NCBI RefSeq assembly: GCF_016901855.1
Contig: NZ_JACJKY010000001.1
Span: 62,001 to 126,000, forward strand
Direction of reading: 5' to 3'
Length of the DNA stretch: 64,000 nt
Source: Merdimmobilis hominis
GTDB lineage: Bacteria > Bacillota > Clostridia > Oscillospirales > Ruminococcaceae
The notes beneath the pieces were generated by a model that saw only the letters and a list, made by a program, of their open reading frames with translations, was not told the DNA's origin and made no database searches. A program made the translations under genes and the position numbers. Below, piece by piece: positions 17,201-26,517 of this stretch; within the stretch, counting starts at the first letter, position 1, and the number at the start of each line of letters is the position of its first letter.

Positions 17201-17603
17201 TTGCAGCAGTCGGCATTCGTCCTTCGACCAACACAGAGTTGTTGATTCCTTCTGTGATCGAGCGGATTCGCACAACGTGTTCGCCCGCTTCGCCGGCATC
17301 TTCCGGATTCGGCGGAAAGATGATGGTGTCATATTGATATGCGCCGGCTGCTTTTTCTACGCCGTCGAGTGATGAAAGCGTCTGCACATCATCGTCAGTC
17401 AGTCCGAGCGTTGACATCACACGCATGTCCATCAGATTGTTTTCTTTATAATAAGCATCGATTGACTGTTTCATATCGATACTGGTTGCTTTAATACCGC
17501 CGAAAAATCCGGCGCCCAGTGCAACGATCGCAACAATCGAAAAGAAACGGCTTTTATTCCGCAAGAAATCACGCAGAATTTCTTTTATAAATGAATGCTT
17601 CAT
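14247..17603 (-). CDS. Large FtsX-like ABC transporter permease with coiled-coil insert
   Basis: 1118 aa. One N-terminal membrane helix (about 18-38) precedes an extracytoplasmic domain. A long Glu/Lys/Gln-rich coiled coil follows (roughly residues 255-560), then three helices of the first FtsX core (about 595-720), a second extracytoplasmic domain, and three C-terminal helices. This is the two-FtsX-domain architecture of large permeases paired with a MacB/LolD-type ATPase. The ATPase gene lies 3 nt upstream. Such systems move amphiphiles or peptides, or act mechanically on the envelope; the substrate here is unknown. Confidence 0.82.
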   Translation of the reverse strand: MKHSFIKEILRDFLRNKSRFFSIVAIVALGAGFFGGIKATSIDMKQSIDAYYKENNLMDMRVMSTLGLTDDDVQTLSSLDGVEKAAGAYQYDTIIFPPNPEDAGEAGEHVVRIRSITEGINNSVLVEGRMPTAANEAVLVLNDSVPPSCEIGDTLEVNVQSDPDAENSLAETSFRIVGYVKNPLYLSSLSNSTTKGSGKVSSFLFTLPEAFSMEAYTEVYLTTDFSEELFTFGSSYEQEMDSIESEVESVSTDACERRRDELIGPAEEELDEATKQYEEGKKQAEEELSKGEQALAEAEKKLTDGKNEWELGKTELDFKISEGELQLSKTRTLLDESKKTLEESKVQLDAAKQQLDDGKAQLEQGEQLFQAALTGWETSKKLLDDVYESESTAKIRLEEAQAEYDRVMAESPEDTALVAQAKRDLLFAQAGVKGYEELSKAKTELNEQEQTLHEKRAEWEAGNAQYLAGLSEYQNGVQKLADGERQYTEGMNTLLQQKTEGLRVLNDSLAEIQQGEKELEENKALFTQKKAETEQKLSDAHEQLLDAQTKIDDVQTPTWYTQTRATDTVMSGFEQDADRVDAVAAVFPVFFFLVAALVCLTTMTRMIEEQRTQIGVLKALGYTSKAIIAKYLIFATVTSFIGCVVGLSVGFVVFPRVIWKAYSIMYTTPPIQTPFNWPLALLASAVFFAATILAAVAACYKELKEVPAGLIRPKPPKNGKRVFLERIPFIWGHLSFTQKLTMRNILRDKKRFFMTLIGVAGCTALMLTGFGLKDSITGIVSSQFNDLYHYDLNVVLNHVYSPEEPTERQQQILDLLHDSSEVKNTMIAAQEQVTATASNDESVDAYLFVPENDQVIEDFITFRDRRTKESCSSPSSGALITEKMADTLDLSVGDTISCKTSDGRTVSIPVEGITENYVYHYIYLSKDQYAQVFGGQAPEYRTIFVQTEEGADLSALSEQILENKEILSVTQIETMTQTFNDMFDRLNLIIVVLILSASLLAFVVLYNLTNINITERIREIATIKVLGFFDKEVDLYVFRENMILSLLGMILGCGLGVLLHQFVVTVAEVDMVMFHRTIAPLSYVYALLLTLVFTLAVQAAMHPRLTHVSMVESLKSVE

Positions 17604-17606
17604 AGA

Positions 17607-18311
17607 TCACCACTCCAATGTTTGGACAGGAACAGGGTGTTCGTTTATATGCATGGAAGACACCAATCCGTTTTTGACCTCGATCACGCGGTCAGCCATT
17701 CCGGTGATGGCTTGGTTATGCGTGATAACAATGACGGTCATGCCGGTTTCTTTGCAGGTGTCCTGTAACAGTTTTAAGATCGTTTTACCGGTTTGATAGT
17801 CGAGTGCACCGGTCGGTTCGTCACAGAGCAAAAGCTTTGGATTTTTTGCAAGTGCCCGGGCGATTGCAACACGCTGCTGCTCGCCGCCGGAAAGCTGAGC
17901 AGGGAAGTTTCCTTTTCGTTCGGAAAGTCCCACCATGTCGAGCGTTTTTGCGGCGTCGAGCGGGTTTTTGCAGATTTCGCTTGCAAGCTCCACGTTTTCG
18001 AGCGCCGTGAGATTCTGCACAAGATTGTAAAACTGAAATACAAATCCGATATCCGAACGGCGATATGCAGTCAGCTGTTTGCGGTTATAGTCGCTGATGA
18101 GATTGCCGTCGACTGTGATTGTGCCGCCGTCACAGCTGTCCATGCCGCCTAAAACATTCAATATGGTGGATTTGCCGGCGCCGCTCGGACCGACGACAAT
18201 CGCAAACTCTCCTTTTTCCACACAGAAATTCACACCGCTCAGTGCATGAATGTCGACTTCACCCATGCGGTATGTTTTTGTTACATTTTTAAACGTAATG
18301 AAAGGTTCCAT
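17607..18311 (-). CDS. ABC transporter ATP-binding protein (MacB/LolD type)
   Basis: 234 aa with Walker A GPSGAGKS (about 41-48), Q-loop in FVFQFYNLV, signature LSGGEQQR, Walker [13 protein letters not shown] and the switch His in VITHN. The EPTGALD form is typical of MacB/LolD/FtsE exporters. First gene of a three-gene operon with the 1118-aa permease and TetR. GGGAGGGT lies upstream of the ATG. Confidence 0.9.
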   Translation of the reverse strand: MEPFITFKNVTKTYRMGEVDIHALSGVNFCVEKGEFAIVVGPSGAGKSTILNVLGGMDSCDGGTITVDGNLISDYNRKQLTAYRRSDIGFVFQFYNLVQNLTALENVELASEICKNPLDAAKTLDMVGLSERKGNFPAQLSGGEQQRVAIARALAKNPKLLLCDEPTGALDYQTGKTILKLLQDTCKETGMTVIVITHNQAITGMADRVIEVKNGLVSSMHINEHPVPVQTLEW

Positions 18312-18329
18312 AGCATACCCTCCCGAATA

Positions 18330-18368
18330 AAAACCGACCGCCAGTCGGTTTTGCTTTTCTTTATTATA
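18330..18368 (-). promoter_or_regulatory. Promoter and TetR-type operator of the ABC exporter operon
   Basis: On the minus strand an extended -10 (TGC-TATAAT, 18368-18363) is followed by the palindrome AAAACCGAC-tggcg-GTCGGTTTT (18352-18330, 9-bp arms). The operator sits over the transcription start, before the ribosome site. Binding by the operon's own TetR protein is inferred. Confidence 0.75.
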
Positions 18369-18448
18369 GCATGTGTGATACGCAGATTCGTAACAAACCT
18401 GTGAACAATCGACATTCTTTTCATGTTTTTTTACCAGCAGATTTGTGG

Positions 18449-18454
18449 TATAAT
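18449..18454 (+). promoter_or_regulatory. Extended -10 of the glycosyltransferase gene
   Basis: TGG-TATAAT with only a poor -35. The leader of about 135 nt includes an ATCCCAT/ATGGGAT hairpin near 18535-18563. Confidence 0.45.
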
Positions 18455-18596
18455 AACTTGCAAAGCGGTGATTATTCTTTTGATGTTAACTGCCGTTTTC
18501 CGTTTCTCTTTGCAGGCGGTCAAAAACATAAGAAATCCCATGCCGGTCTGCCGTTATGGGATAGAAATCCAATGAAATGAGAACAGGAGAAATTCA

Positions 18597-19796
18597 ATGA
18601 TACATTTAGATGAGTTATTATCCGAGCCGATTGGAAAACGGCAGATGTTTCGGCTGATCGACATCATTTTGCTGATCATGGCGACTTTTTTTGCGCTGGT
18701 GATTCGCTTGGCATTTTTTCCGATGCAGTCAGGCGACTATGTTTACTTTTTAAAGGACTGGTATGAATCGCTGCAATCAGCAGGTGGAATTCCGGGAATC
18801 GGCCTTTCAATCGGCAACTATACGCCGCAGTATCTTTATATTTTGGCCCTGTTGACATATCTGCCGATCAATAGTTTGTTTGCGATTAAGATTGTGTCGT
18901 GTGTATTTGATATTTTGGCGGCGATTTTGGCAGCAAAACTGTTTTTGTCGGTGTACAACAATCGTACCGGTGCAATTCTTGCATATACGGCGGTGCTTTT
19001 GTGTCCGACGGTGTGGTTGAACAGTGCCGCATGGGCACAGTGTGATTCGATTTTCACGTTTTTTCTCCTTGCATCCTTTTTTGCAGCGGTGAAAAACCGC
19101 CCGATTTTGACGTGTGTGTTTTTTGGACTTTCCTTTTCGTTTAAATTGCAGGCGATCTTTTTTGCGCCGCTTCTGCTTGTACTTGTTTTGCGCGGGAAAA
19201 TGAAATTCCGCCATCTGTTTTTGATTCCGGCGGTTTATGTTGCAGGGATTTTGCCGGCGGCTTTGGCAGGGCGGAATTTCTTTGAAATGCTGCTTGTCTA
19301 TTTAAATCAGGCAGGCACATACCGGAATCTGTCGAAAAACGCCGCGAGCTTCTGCGCGGTATTGGCAGATTCCCAAAGCAGCGGCATGAGTACGGCGATG
19401 ATTCTCTTATGCGGTACAGCGGTGCTGTTTTTGCTGTGGTGGATTTGGGAAAAGAAATTGCCGATAACACCGGACTTTTTGCTTCAAGTATCGCTTCTGC
19501 TCTTGATTCTTGTACCGTTTTTGCTGCCGCACATGCACGAGCGGTATTTCTTCCCGGCAGATGTGTTTGCGTTGCTGTATGCAATTCGTCGGCCGAAACG
19601 TTTTTATGTGCCGATTCTTGTGGTGGGTGCGTCGTTTCTCACATATCTGCCGTTTTTGTTCGGAGAAGAACCGGTGCCGCTTGTTGTCTGTGCTGCGATG
19701 ATGGGAAGTGCGCTTGTGTTGATGGCAAAACAGCTTTATACGGACGCGAAGGCGGCTGAAAACCGCTTGGTCAGTGTTCGGTACGACAAGATCTGA
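18597..19796 (+). CDS. GT-C-like polytopic glycosyltransferase (mannosyltransferase-like)
   Basis: 399 aa with about ten membrane helices. An acidic motif after the first helix (FPMQSGDYVYFLKDWY) corresponds to the catalytic Asp loop of GT-C enzymes using polyprenyl-phosphate sugars. LNSAAWAQCDSIFTFFLL and the PHMHERYFFPAD segment are shared with PIG-M/DUF2029-type mannosyltransferases. Role in glycosylating an envelope polymer is inferred. The start has ACAGGAGAA upstream. Single-gene unit between the divergent ABC operon and clpB. Confidence 0.68.
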   Translation: MIHLDELLSEPIGKRQMFRLIDIILLIMATFFALVIRLAFFPMQSGDYVYFLKDWYESLQSAGGIPGIGLSIGNYTPQYLYILALLTYLPINSLFAIKIVSCVFDILAAILAAKLFLSVYNNRTGAILAYTAVLLCPTVWLNSAAWAQCDSIFTFFLLASFFAAVKNRPILTCVFFGLSFSFKLQAIFFAPLLLVLVLRGKMKFRHLFLIPAVYVAGILPAALAGRNFFEMLLVYLNQAGTYRNLSKNAASFCAVLADSQSSGMSTAMILLCGTAVLFLLWWIWEKKLPITPDFLLQVSLLLLILVPFLLPHMHERYFFPADVFALLYAIRRPKRFYVPILVVGASFLTYLPFLFGEEPVPLVVCAAMMGSALVLMAKQLYTDAKAAENRLVSVRYDKI

Positions 19797-19812
19797 ATGT
19801 TGGACTGAAATT

Positions 19813-19839
19813 TTAGCACTCGCATCAAAAGAGTGCTAA
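19813..19839. promoter_or_regulatory. CIRCE operator (HrcA site) overlapping the clpB promoter
   Basis: TTAGCACTC-N9-GAGTGCTAA, a perfect CIRCE element. TTAGCA and TAAAAT inside it could serve as -35 and -10 (18-nt spacing). It places clpB under HrcA heat-shock repression. Confidence 0.93.
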
Positions 19840-19900
19840 AATTCATGGTTTAGACATAATTTTGATAAGCATAGATCATAATTAACCGCTAAAATAAAAA

Positions 19901-19919
19901 TCGTACCGAAGAGGTACGA
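19901..19919 (+). other. Short hairpin in the clpB leader
   Basis: TCGTACC-gaaga-GGTACGA, 32 nt before the clpB start. It may stabilise the mRNA; no known motif. Confidence 0.4.
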
Positions 19920-19950
19920 GCAAATAAGACGCAAACAGAAAGGCGGTATC

Positions 19951-22566
19951 ATGATGAATGCTCAAAAATTTACACAGCGTTCGCTCGAGGCGATTCAGTC
20001 CGCACAGGAACTGGCAATCGAACGGCAGACGCCGCAGCTGGACGAGGAGCATGTACTGCTTGCGCTTTTAACGCAGGATCAGGGGCTTATCCCACAGTTG
20101 CTTTCTTCCATGAATGTGGATACGGCTCGTTTGACTGCGGATACACAGGCGAAGGTGAATGCGCTTCCGTCTGTTTCGGGTCCCGGACGGGAAGCCGGAA
20201 AGATTTATGTAACACAGGATCTTGACCGAATGCTTACCACGGCGGAAAAAACGGCTGACAGCATGAAAGATGATTTTGTTTCGGTGGAGCACTTGTTTTT
20301 GGCAATGCTCGATGTGCCGAACCGTGCGGTCAAACAGCTTTTCTCCGACTATCATATTGAAAAGAATGCATTTTTGAATACGCTGATGTCCGTGCGTGGC
20401 AGTCAGCGTGTGACAACCGATTCACCGGAAGCAACGTATGATGCGCTGAAAAAGTACGGCACCGATTTGGTGGAACGTGCGCGCAGTCAGAAACTCGATC
20501 CGGTCATCGGCCGTGACGATGAGATTCGGAATGTGATCCGGATTCTCTCGCGTAAAACGAAAAACAACCCGGTGCTTATCGGTGAACCGGGTGTCGGTAA
20601 AACGGCAATCGCAGAAGGACTTGCACAGCGTATTGTCCGCGGTGATGTGCCGAACAGCTTGCAGAATAAGACGATTTTCTCACTTGATATGGGTTCGCTC
20701 ATTGCCGGTGCAAAATTCCGCGGCGAGTTTGAAGAGCGGTTAAAAGCCGTACTCGCTGAAGTCAAAAAGTCAGACGGACAGATCATTCTGTTCATCGACG
20801 AGCTGCACACAATTGTCGGCGCAGGCAAAACAGACGGCGCAATGGATGCCGGCAACCTGTTAAAACCGATGCTTGCACGCGGTGAGCTGCACTGTATTGG
20901 TGCAACAACGCTCGATGAATACCGGCAGTACATCGAAAAAGACGCGGCACTTGAACGCCGATTCCAACCGGTTTTGGTCAATGAGCCGACCGTCGAGGAT
21001 ACAATCGCAATTCTGCGTGGCTTGAAAGAACGCTATGAGGTTTACCACGGCGTAAAAATTCAAGACCAGGCAATCATTGCGGCGGCAACGCTGTCGAACC
21101 GTTATATTTCCGACCGGTTCTTGCCGGATAAAGCAATCGACCTGATCGATGAAGCATGTGCAATGATTCGTACCGAGATCGACTCGATGCCGACAGAACT
21201 CGATGTCATCCAGCGCCGCATCATTCAGCATGAGATTGAAGAAGCTGCACTGTCGAAAGAAAACGATACGCTTTCGAAAGAGCATTTGGAGGAAATTCGC
21301 AAAGAACTTGCCGAAATGCGCAGCCAATTCAATGAAATGAAGGCAAAATGGGAAAATGAGAAATCGGCAATCGGCAAGGTGCAGACACTCCGTGCGCAGA
21401 TTGAAGATTTGAACAAACAGATCGAGCGTGCCGAGCAGGAGTATGACTTAAACAAAGCAGCTGAGTTAAAATACGGCAAACTGCCTGCACTGACCAAAGA
21501 GCTCGAAGCAGAGGAGAAAAAAGCGGAAGAGCTTCCGGGCAATCAGTCGCTTCTGCGTGATAAGGTTACGGAAGAGGAAATCGCACGGATTATCGAGCGG
21601 TGGACGGGTATTCCGGTTGCAAAACTGATGGAAGGTGAGCGCGAGAAGCTTCTGCATTTGGATGAGAAACTACACGAGCGTGTGGTCGGCCAGAATGAGG
21701 CTGTCACCAAAGTCAGCGAAGCAATTCTTCGTTCGCGTGCAGGCATTCAGGCGCCGAACCGCCCGATCGGTTCGTTTTTGTTCTTAGGTCCGACCGGTGT
21801 CGGCAAGACAGAGCTTGCAAAAGCACTTGCAGAACTGTTGTTTGACGATGAACACAACATTGTGCGAATCGATATGAGCGAATACATGGAGAAATACTCT
21901 GTGTCCCGTTTGATCGGTGCTCCTCCCGGATATGTCGGCTATGAGGAGGGCGGTCAGCTGACTGAAGCGGTTCGCCGCAAACCTTATTCGGTTGTTTTGT
22001 TCGATGAGGTTGAGAAAGCGCATCCGGATGTGTTTAACGTCCTGCTTCAAGTGCTGGATGACGGCCGGATTACCGATTCGCAGGGCAGAACGGTTGACTT
22101 TAAGAACACAATTCTGATTTTGACTTCGAACCTTGGTTCCAACTTCCTGCTTGACGGTATTGATGCGTCGGGTGAAATCACACCGGAAGCTGAGGAGCAG
22201 GTGGAAGCGTTGCTCAAGCGTTCGTTCCGTCCGGAATTCTTAAACCGTTTAGATGAGATTGTCATGTACAAACCGCTCACACGCGACGATATGACAAAGA
22301 TCATCGATTTGATGCTCAAAGATGTCAACCGCCGCCTGGAAGCACAGCAGCTTTCGTGTGTCGTCACACCGGAGGCAAAGGCATATATCATCGAAAACGG
22401 ATATGATCCGATGTATGGTGCACGTCCGCTTCGCCGGTTTATCCAGCGGAATGTCGAAACGCTGATTGCAAAGGCGATTTTGTCACAGGATATGCAGATG
22501 AACAGCGTACTGACTGTCGGACTGCAAAACGGGGAACTGACTGTATCGGTTTCTAAACCGGAATAA
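19951..22566 (+). CDS. clpB: ATP-dependent chaperone ClpB
   Basis: 871 aa, normal for ClpB. Order: Clp_N repeats (1-150), AAA-1 with Walker A GEPGVGKT (about 210) and the arginine-rich [16 protein letters not shown] segment, the middle coiled-coil domain (about 410-530) that distinguishes ClpB from ClpA/C, AAA-2 with GPTGVGKT (about 613), and the C-terminal D2-small domain. It disaggregates proteins with DnaK. Start at 19951 or the adjacent ATG at 19954; AGAAAGGCGG lies upstream. Controlled by the CIRCE element. Confidence 0.96.
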   Translation: MMNAQKFTQRSLEAIQSAQELAIERQTPQLDEEHVLLALLTQDQGLIPQLLSSMNVDTARLTADTQAKVNALPSVSGPGREAGKIYVTQDLDRMLTTAEKTADSMKDDFVSVEHLFLAMLDVPNRAVKQLFSDYHIEKNAFLNTLMSVRGSQRVTTDSPEATYDALKKYGTDLVERARSQKLDPVIGRDDEIRNVIRILSRKTKNNPVLIGEPGVGKTAIAEGLAQRIVRGDVPNSLQNKTIFSLDMGSLIAGAKFRGEFEERLKAVLAEVKKSDGQIILFIDELHTIVGAGKTDGAMDAGNLLKPMLARGELHCIGATTLDEYRQYIEKDAALERRFQPVLVNEPTVEDTIAILRGLKERYEVYHGVKIQDQAIIAAATLSNRYISDRFLPDKAIDLIDEACAMIRTEIDSMPTELDVIQRRIIQHEIEEAALSKENDTLSKEHLEEIRKELAEMRSQFNEMKAKWENEKSAIGKVQTLRAQIEDLNKQIERAEQEYDLNKAAELKYGKLPALTKELEAEEKKAEELPGNQSLLRDKVTEEEIARIIERWTGIPVAKLMEGEREKLLHLDEKLHERVVGQNEAVTKVSEAILRSRAGIQAPNRPIGSFLFLGPTGVGKTELAKALAELLFDDEHNIVRIDMSEYMEKYSVSRLIGAPPGYVGYEEGGQLTEAVRRKPYSVVLFDEVEKAHPDVFNVLLQVLDDGRITDSQGRTVDFKNTILILTSNLGSNFLLDGIDASGEITPEAEEQVEALLKRSFRPEFLNRLDEIVMYKPLTRDDMTKIIDLMLKDVNRRLEAQQLSCVVTPEAKAYIIENGYDPMYGARPLRRFIQRNVETLIAKAILSQDMQMNSVLTVGLQNGELTVSVSKPE

Positions 22567-22586
22567 AAGGCAATATGCCTGATATG

Positions 22587-22620
22587 AAAAAAATCCTGAC
22601 CAGTTGGTCAGGATTTTTTT
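22587..22620. terminator. Bidirectional terminator after clpB
   Basis: AAAAAAATCCTGACC / GGTCAGGATTTTTTT lies between clpB and the convergent tldE. Confidence 0.87.
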
Positions 22621-22632
22621 ATTTGTTCGGGG

Positions 22633-23982
22633 TTATTTACCCGCAATTGTTAAGCCGTCTACCAGTGCATCTGCACTGCCGAGCACTGTTACGCCCGACG
22701 GGTAGTCGAGGTAAAATGCGTTGTCAAAGCCGCGGATGTTTTTTAACAGGTCAAAGAAGTTGCCTGCTACCGTAAACGAACGAACCGCGCCGCCAAGCTT
22801 GCCGTTTTCAATCGTAAAGCCTTCGCTGTCAATTGAAAAGTCGCCGGTGATCGCGTTTGCGCCTGCGTGCAAACCTTTGAGCGCCGTGATATAAACACCC
22901 GATTCGATACCGTCGATGAGTGTGTCGAACGAAGCATCGCCCGGCTGTAAATAGAAGCAGTATGGACTGATCGAAACTGCATCTGCATAGCTGTGTTTTG
23001 CACCGTTTGCGGTGGAAGCAACGCCTGCTTTCTGCGCTGTTTTGCGGTTGTGCAAGAGTGTTTTCAGTACACCGTTTTCAATGACTGGCTTTGTGAAGGT
23101 CGCGACACCTTCCGCGTCAAACGACATCTGTACCGGACTGTCCTTGTAAAACGGATCATCGATGAGTGTGACACACGGTGATGCAATCGTTTCATTCTCT
23201 TTGCCGGACAACAGCGAAAGACCTTTCTGTGCCGCGTCTGCCGAGAATACCGATAAAAACGCCGACAGAATCGTGCACATCTGCTCGCCGCTGAATACAA
23301 CCGGCATCTGTCCGGATGTCTGCTGTTTTGCATGGAGTTTTGAAACTGCACGAGAAACTGCGGTTTTTGCAATGTTTTTCGCATCAAGCTCGGACAGCTT
23401 GCCATAAGCGAACGTCATGCCGTCGGTCGATTCTTCGCCGTCGCGTGCAACCGGACCACTTACCAATACATCGTAGCCATAGTCAGCGGAAAAATCAAGT
23501 CCGTTTGAGTTAAACAGCCAGATTTTTTTACGCACGCCGCCGCAGGAGGTTTCTGTGCCGGTCGTGATGCGGTCATCTGCCGCATATGCCGCTTCCTGTG
23601 CCTCCATTGCCGTGTGGATATAATCACTGCTCGAAGCAAGCGGGGAACGGCTCTGCAGCACCACCGGGCGATAGGTATCGCCTGCCTTGTAAAACGGCTG
23701 TGCGTCGCCGCTTTCGATGAGTTTTGCATTTTCGAGTGCACGTGCGGGGAGCGCGGCAAGTTCATCTTCCGTAAACAGTTCGGTCGACGCATAGCCGATG
23801 TTATTGCCGGTTAAACACCGAAAGCAAACGCCTGCGACTTCTTCACTGCTGAATTCTTTGACTTCGCGTTCAAAGATTGTGACGTCGGTGCCCTGTGCCT
23901 CTTCAAAATAGAGCTCGTACTCGTTGATTCCTGCTTTGGCTGCGGCATCCGAGATGATCTGTTTCATTTCATTTTGATTCAT
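22633..23982 (-). CDS. tldE: TldE/PmbA-type peptidase subunit
   Basis: 449 aa, the non-catalytic partner of TldD. It lacks HExxxH but has the shared fold, including IFEREVKEFSSEEVAGV near the N-terminus and GDFSIDSEGFTIENGKLGG near the C-terminus. TldD/TldE heterodimers degrade unfolded peptides and finish peptide antibiotics in other bacteria. It lies 12 nt downstream of tldD, with an AGGAGG site upstream. No bacteriocin precursor gene is visible nearby, so a general proteolytic role is likely. Confidence 0.88.
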   Translation of the reverse strand: MNQNEMKQIISDAAAKAGINEYELYFEEAQGTDVTIFEREVKEFSSEEVAGVCFRCLTGNNIGYASTELFTEDELAALPARALENAKLIESGDAQPFYKAGDTYRPVVLQSRSPLASSSDYIHTAMEAQEAAYAADDRITTGTETSCGGVRKKIWLFNSNGLDFSADYGYDVLVSGPVARDGEESTDGMTFAYGKLSELDAKNIAKTAVSRAVSKLHAKQQTSGQMPVVFSGEQMCTILSAFLSVFSADAAQKGLSLLSGKENETIASPCVTLIDDPFYKDSPVQMSFDAEGVATFTKPVIENGVLKTLLHNRKTAQKAGVASTANGAKHSYADAVSISPYCFYLQPGDASFDTLIDGIESGVYITALKGLHAGANAITGDFSIDSEGFTIENGKLGGAVRSFTVAGNFFDLLKNIRGFDNAFYLDYPSGVTVLGSADALVDGLTIAGK

Positions 23983-23994
23983 AACGCATCCTCC

Positions 23995-25374
23995 TTATCT
24001 GCCGCCGACGGTGATGGACGAAACGCGGATGAGCGGCTGACCAACGTCTGTCGGGATGCTGCCGCTCGAGGAGCCGCACATACCCTGTGCCGTTTCAAGG
24101 TTTTGTCCAACCATGTCGATGTTCATGAGAATCTCTTTGCCGTTTCCGACGAGGCTTGCGCCGCGGACCGGCTCGCAGATTTTACCGTTTCTGATGATAT
24201 AACCCTCGGTGACGGCAAAGTTAAACGCACCGGTGAGCGGGTTGACTGAGCCGCCACCCATCTGTTTTGCATATAAGCCGTCTTCGATCGAAGCGATGAT
24301 GTCCTCGTTTTTGTCGGGACCGTTTTCGATAAATGTGTTCGTCATACGAGAGGTCGGTGCAAACGAATAGCCCTGGCGGCGGCTGTTGCCGGTCGGCGCC
24401 ATGCCCATACGTCTGCCGTTTAATTTGTCGATCATATACGATTTCAAAATACCGTTTTCAATCAGCACGTTGCGTGCAGACGGGGTGCCTTCGTCGTCGA
24501 TATTGATGGAACCCCAAGCATTCGGGATCGTACCGTCATCGACTGCGGTGACCTTTTCATTTGCGATCTGCTGACCGAGTTTGCCGGCAAACTGTGATGC
24601 GTTGATCGCCACGGATGTTGCCTCGAGAGAATGGCCGCACGCCTCGTGGAAAATAACGCCGCCGAAGCCATTTTCAATCGCAACTGTTTTTGTGCCTGCT
24701 TTGCAGTATTCGGCATCGAGCATTGTAAGCGCCTGACACGCAGCCTTCTCACCGATCGAGCGCGGCGGGATCATCTCGAACAATTCAAGACCCATCCGTC
24801 TGCCCGGTGAGCAGGAACCGGTCTGGTTTTCGCCCGGTTTGCTTGCGACAGCCTGTACCGCCATGCGGGTGCGGATCTGCCGGTCGGAGGTCAAAAGTCC
24901 GTCGCTGTTTGCGATAAGGATTTCGTGGTCGACGTCAAGCAGTGTTGCTGCTACCTGAGAAATGCGGTCACCCTGTGCAAACGCTGCGTCGGACGCCTCT
25001 TTGACAAGGTCAATTTTCACTTGCTTTAACGCGGTTGCCGGAACAATGCGAATCGGATGGATATCACCGAACCGGCGCTCATTTAAGTGGATGGAAACCT
25101 CTTCTTTTCCTTCGCCGAGTGCGTCTGCCACACGTTTTGCGCAGGCGATCAGACCGCTGCGGGTTAAATCGGTCGTTGACGCATTGACGCAGCGCAGTCC
25201 TTTAAAGACACGGATGCCGACACCGCTCAACAGCGCGTCAGTGACCTGCTCGACACGGCGGTCGATCATGGAAACCTGATTGGTTTTTGTGCGCTCCGCA
25301 TAGATTTCAGCGAAATCCGCACCGGAAGACATTGCGGTATGAAGTGCTTCCGTTAAAAGTTCTCTCTGGATCAT
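23995..25374 (-). CDS. tldD: TldD zinc metallopeptidase
   Basis: 460 aa. The catalytic HEACGHSLEA (HExxxH) is near residue 242, with downstream GTPSARNVLIENGIL and GGGSVNPLTGAFNFAV segments typical of TldD. The ATG at 25374 (MIQRELLTEALH) has AAAGGAGA upstream; the longer open frame starts in the divergent promoter region and is rejected. Forms a protease with TldE, encoded next. Confidence 0.92.
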   Translation of the reverse strand: MIQRELLTEALHTAMSSGADFAEIYAERTKTNQVSMIDRRVEQVTDALLSGVGIRVFKGLRCVNASTTDLTRSGLIACAKRVADALGEGKEEVSIHLNERRFGDIHPIRIVPATALKQVKIDLVKEASDAAFAQGDRISQVAATLLDVDHEILIANSDGLLTSDRQIRTRMAVQAVASKPGENQTGSCSPGRRMGLELFEMIPPRSIGEKAACQALTMLDAEYCKAGTKTVAIENGFGGVIFHEACGHSLEATSVAINASQFAGKLGQQIANEKVTAVDDGTIPNAWGSINIDDEGTPSARNVLIENGILKSYMIDKLNGRRMGMAPTGNSRRQGYSFAPTSRMTNTFIENGPDKNEDIIASIEDGLYAKQMGGGSVNPLTGAFNFAVTEGYIIRNGKICEPVRGASLVGNGKEILMNIDMVGQNLETAQGMCGSSSGSIPTDVGQPLIRVSSITVGGR

Positions 25375-25535
25375 AAAATCTCCTTTCCGCACACAAGGTG
25401 CAGGGAATGTTTCGGCATGCTTTGCTGTACATGTACTTGCAAAACAAACCGCTTTGGTGTTTATTGTATACCATTTTGATAATAAATTCAACTGTATCGC
25501 ATCGTATTTACAGACAGGACATACAAACATGAAAT

Positions 25536-25564
25536 TTGAAAATCGTACGAATTTGTAGTATAAT
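25536..25564 (+). promoter_or_regulatory. Promoter of mscL
   Basis: TTGAAA (25536-25541), 17-nt spacer, TATAAT (25559-25564). Confidence 0.82.
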
Positions 25565-25592
25565 AAAGAAAATGAAAACGGGAGGTCGTATG

Positions 25593-26123
25593 ATGAAAAA
25601 GCTTGACAAAGAACAGCTGAAGCTTTCAAAAGTAAAGGAAGTCAAGGTTGTAAAAGAATTTCGTGAGTTTATTTCGCGCGGAAACGTAATTGATATGGCC
25701 GTCGGTATCATTGTCGGTACTGCGTTTACTGCGATTGTCAATTCGATGGTAAAAGATATTTTGACGCCGGTCGTCGGATTTTTGATGGGTGGTGTCAATT
25801 TTGAGGATTTAAAATGGGTGATTGCTCCTGCGACAGAGGAAACAGCGGCAGTTTCGCTCAACTACGGGATGTTCATTCAAAAAATTGTCGAATTTTTAAT
25901 CATCTCACTGTCGGTTTTCATCCTTGTAAAGGTGCTCAACATGCTGCGCAGAAAACGCACGAAACAAGAAGAGAAAAAAGAGCCGCCGAAGCCGTCGGAT
26001 GAGGTGCTGCTGCTCACGGAAATCCGCGATTTGTTAAAGCGGGAGAACACGCCCGCAGCGGACGCGTCCGCCGTGTCAGAATCGGATGAGTATGATGCTG
26101 CTTCTGTACATAATCCGGAATAA
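25593..26123 (+). CDS. mscL: Large-conductance mechanosensitive channel MscL
   Basis: 176 aa. EFREFISRGNVIDMAVGIIVGTAF is the N-terminal amphipathic helix plus TM1 with the Gly-rich pore gate; TM2 is IVEFLIISLSVFILVKVL. The C-terminal cytoplasmic helix (EVLLLTEIRDLLK) matches MscL, followed by an extra acidic tail of about 25 residues. It releases solutes on hypo-osmotic shock. GGAGG favours the ATG at 25593; 25590 is also possible. Confidence 0.93.
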   Translation: MKKLDKEQLKLSKVKEVKVVKEFREFISRGNVIDMAVGIIVGTAFTAIVNSMVKDILTPVVGFLMGGVNFEDLKWVIAPATEETAAVSLNYGMFIQKIVEFLIISLSVFILVKVLNMLRRKRTKQEEKKEPPKPSDEVLLLTEIRDLLKRENTPAADASAVSESDEYDAASVHNPE

Positions 26124-26126
26124 AAT

Positions 26127-26160
26127 AAAAAAGCTGCTCTTAAAAGAGCAGCTTTTTTAT
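26127..26160. terminator. Bidirectional terminator after mscL
   Basis: AAAAAAGCTGCTCT-taaa-AGAGCAGCTTTTTT. The end of the convergent TfoX gene overlaps it. Confidence 0.87.
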
Positions 26161-26474
26161 TGTTTCGATTTTGGAAACGGCAGTTCATCGTACATTTCCT
26201 CGAGCAGCTGTGTTAAAAAATCGCGATCATCAACGCAGTCGACACGCAGATATTTTTTTCTGCCGTCTGTATTGATGGAATCATAGGGCGCATCGGGGAG
26301 CAATCTGATTGCAGACGGTACAGGTCTTACTAAAAAACGATCATCACAAATGTATGCTGCAACTTTTCCGCGATAGTACAGTAAATATTCGCCCATCATT
26401 CTGCGACAGGTGATCCCATCAAGAGAGGATAGCTGATCTAATAAAAAATCCATATAGTCTTTGCTCGTTGACAC
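26157..26474 (-). CDS. TfoX N-terminal domain protein
   Basis: 105 aa. MDFLLDQLSSLDGITCRRMMGEYLLYYRGKVAAYI matches the TfoX/Sxy N-terminal domain (R-x-MFG-type motif written RRMMGEY), followed by DDRFLVRPV and KKYLRV. Stand-alone copies are common in Firmicutes and their function is unknown. The GTG start at 26474 is chosen for AAAGGAGG 7 nt upstream; no suitably placed ATG exists. Downstream of dinB on the same strand. Confidence 0.8.
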   Translation of the reverse strand: MSTSKDYMDFLLDQLSSLDGITCRRMMGEYLLYYRGKVAAYICDDRFLVRPVPSAIRLLPDAPYDSINTDGRKKYLRVDCVDDRDFLTQLLEEMYDELPFPKSKQ

Positions 26475-26517
26475 AAGATAACCTCCTTTTAAATCGTTGT
26501 CATCAGAAAGAGATCGG

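Noticed and set aside
14283-17337. Many plus-strand open frames opposite the large ABC permease
   Set aside because: They follow the codon structure of the antisense gene, lack ribosome sites and show low-complexity Ser/Cys/Phe-rich translations.
18483-18575. 30-codon leader open frame before the glycosyltransferase gene
   Set aside because: No ribosome site before the ATG and no attenuator-like structure tied to it.
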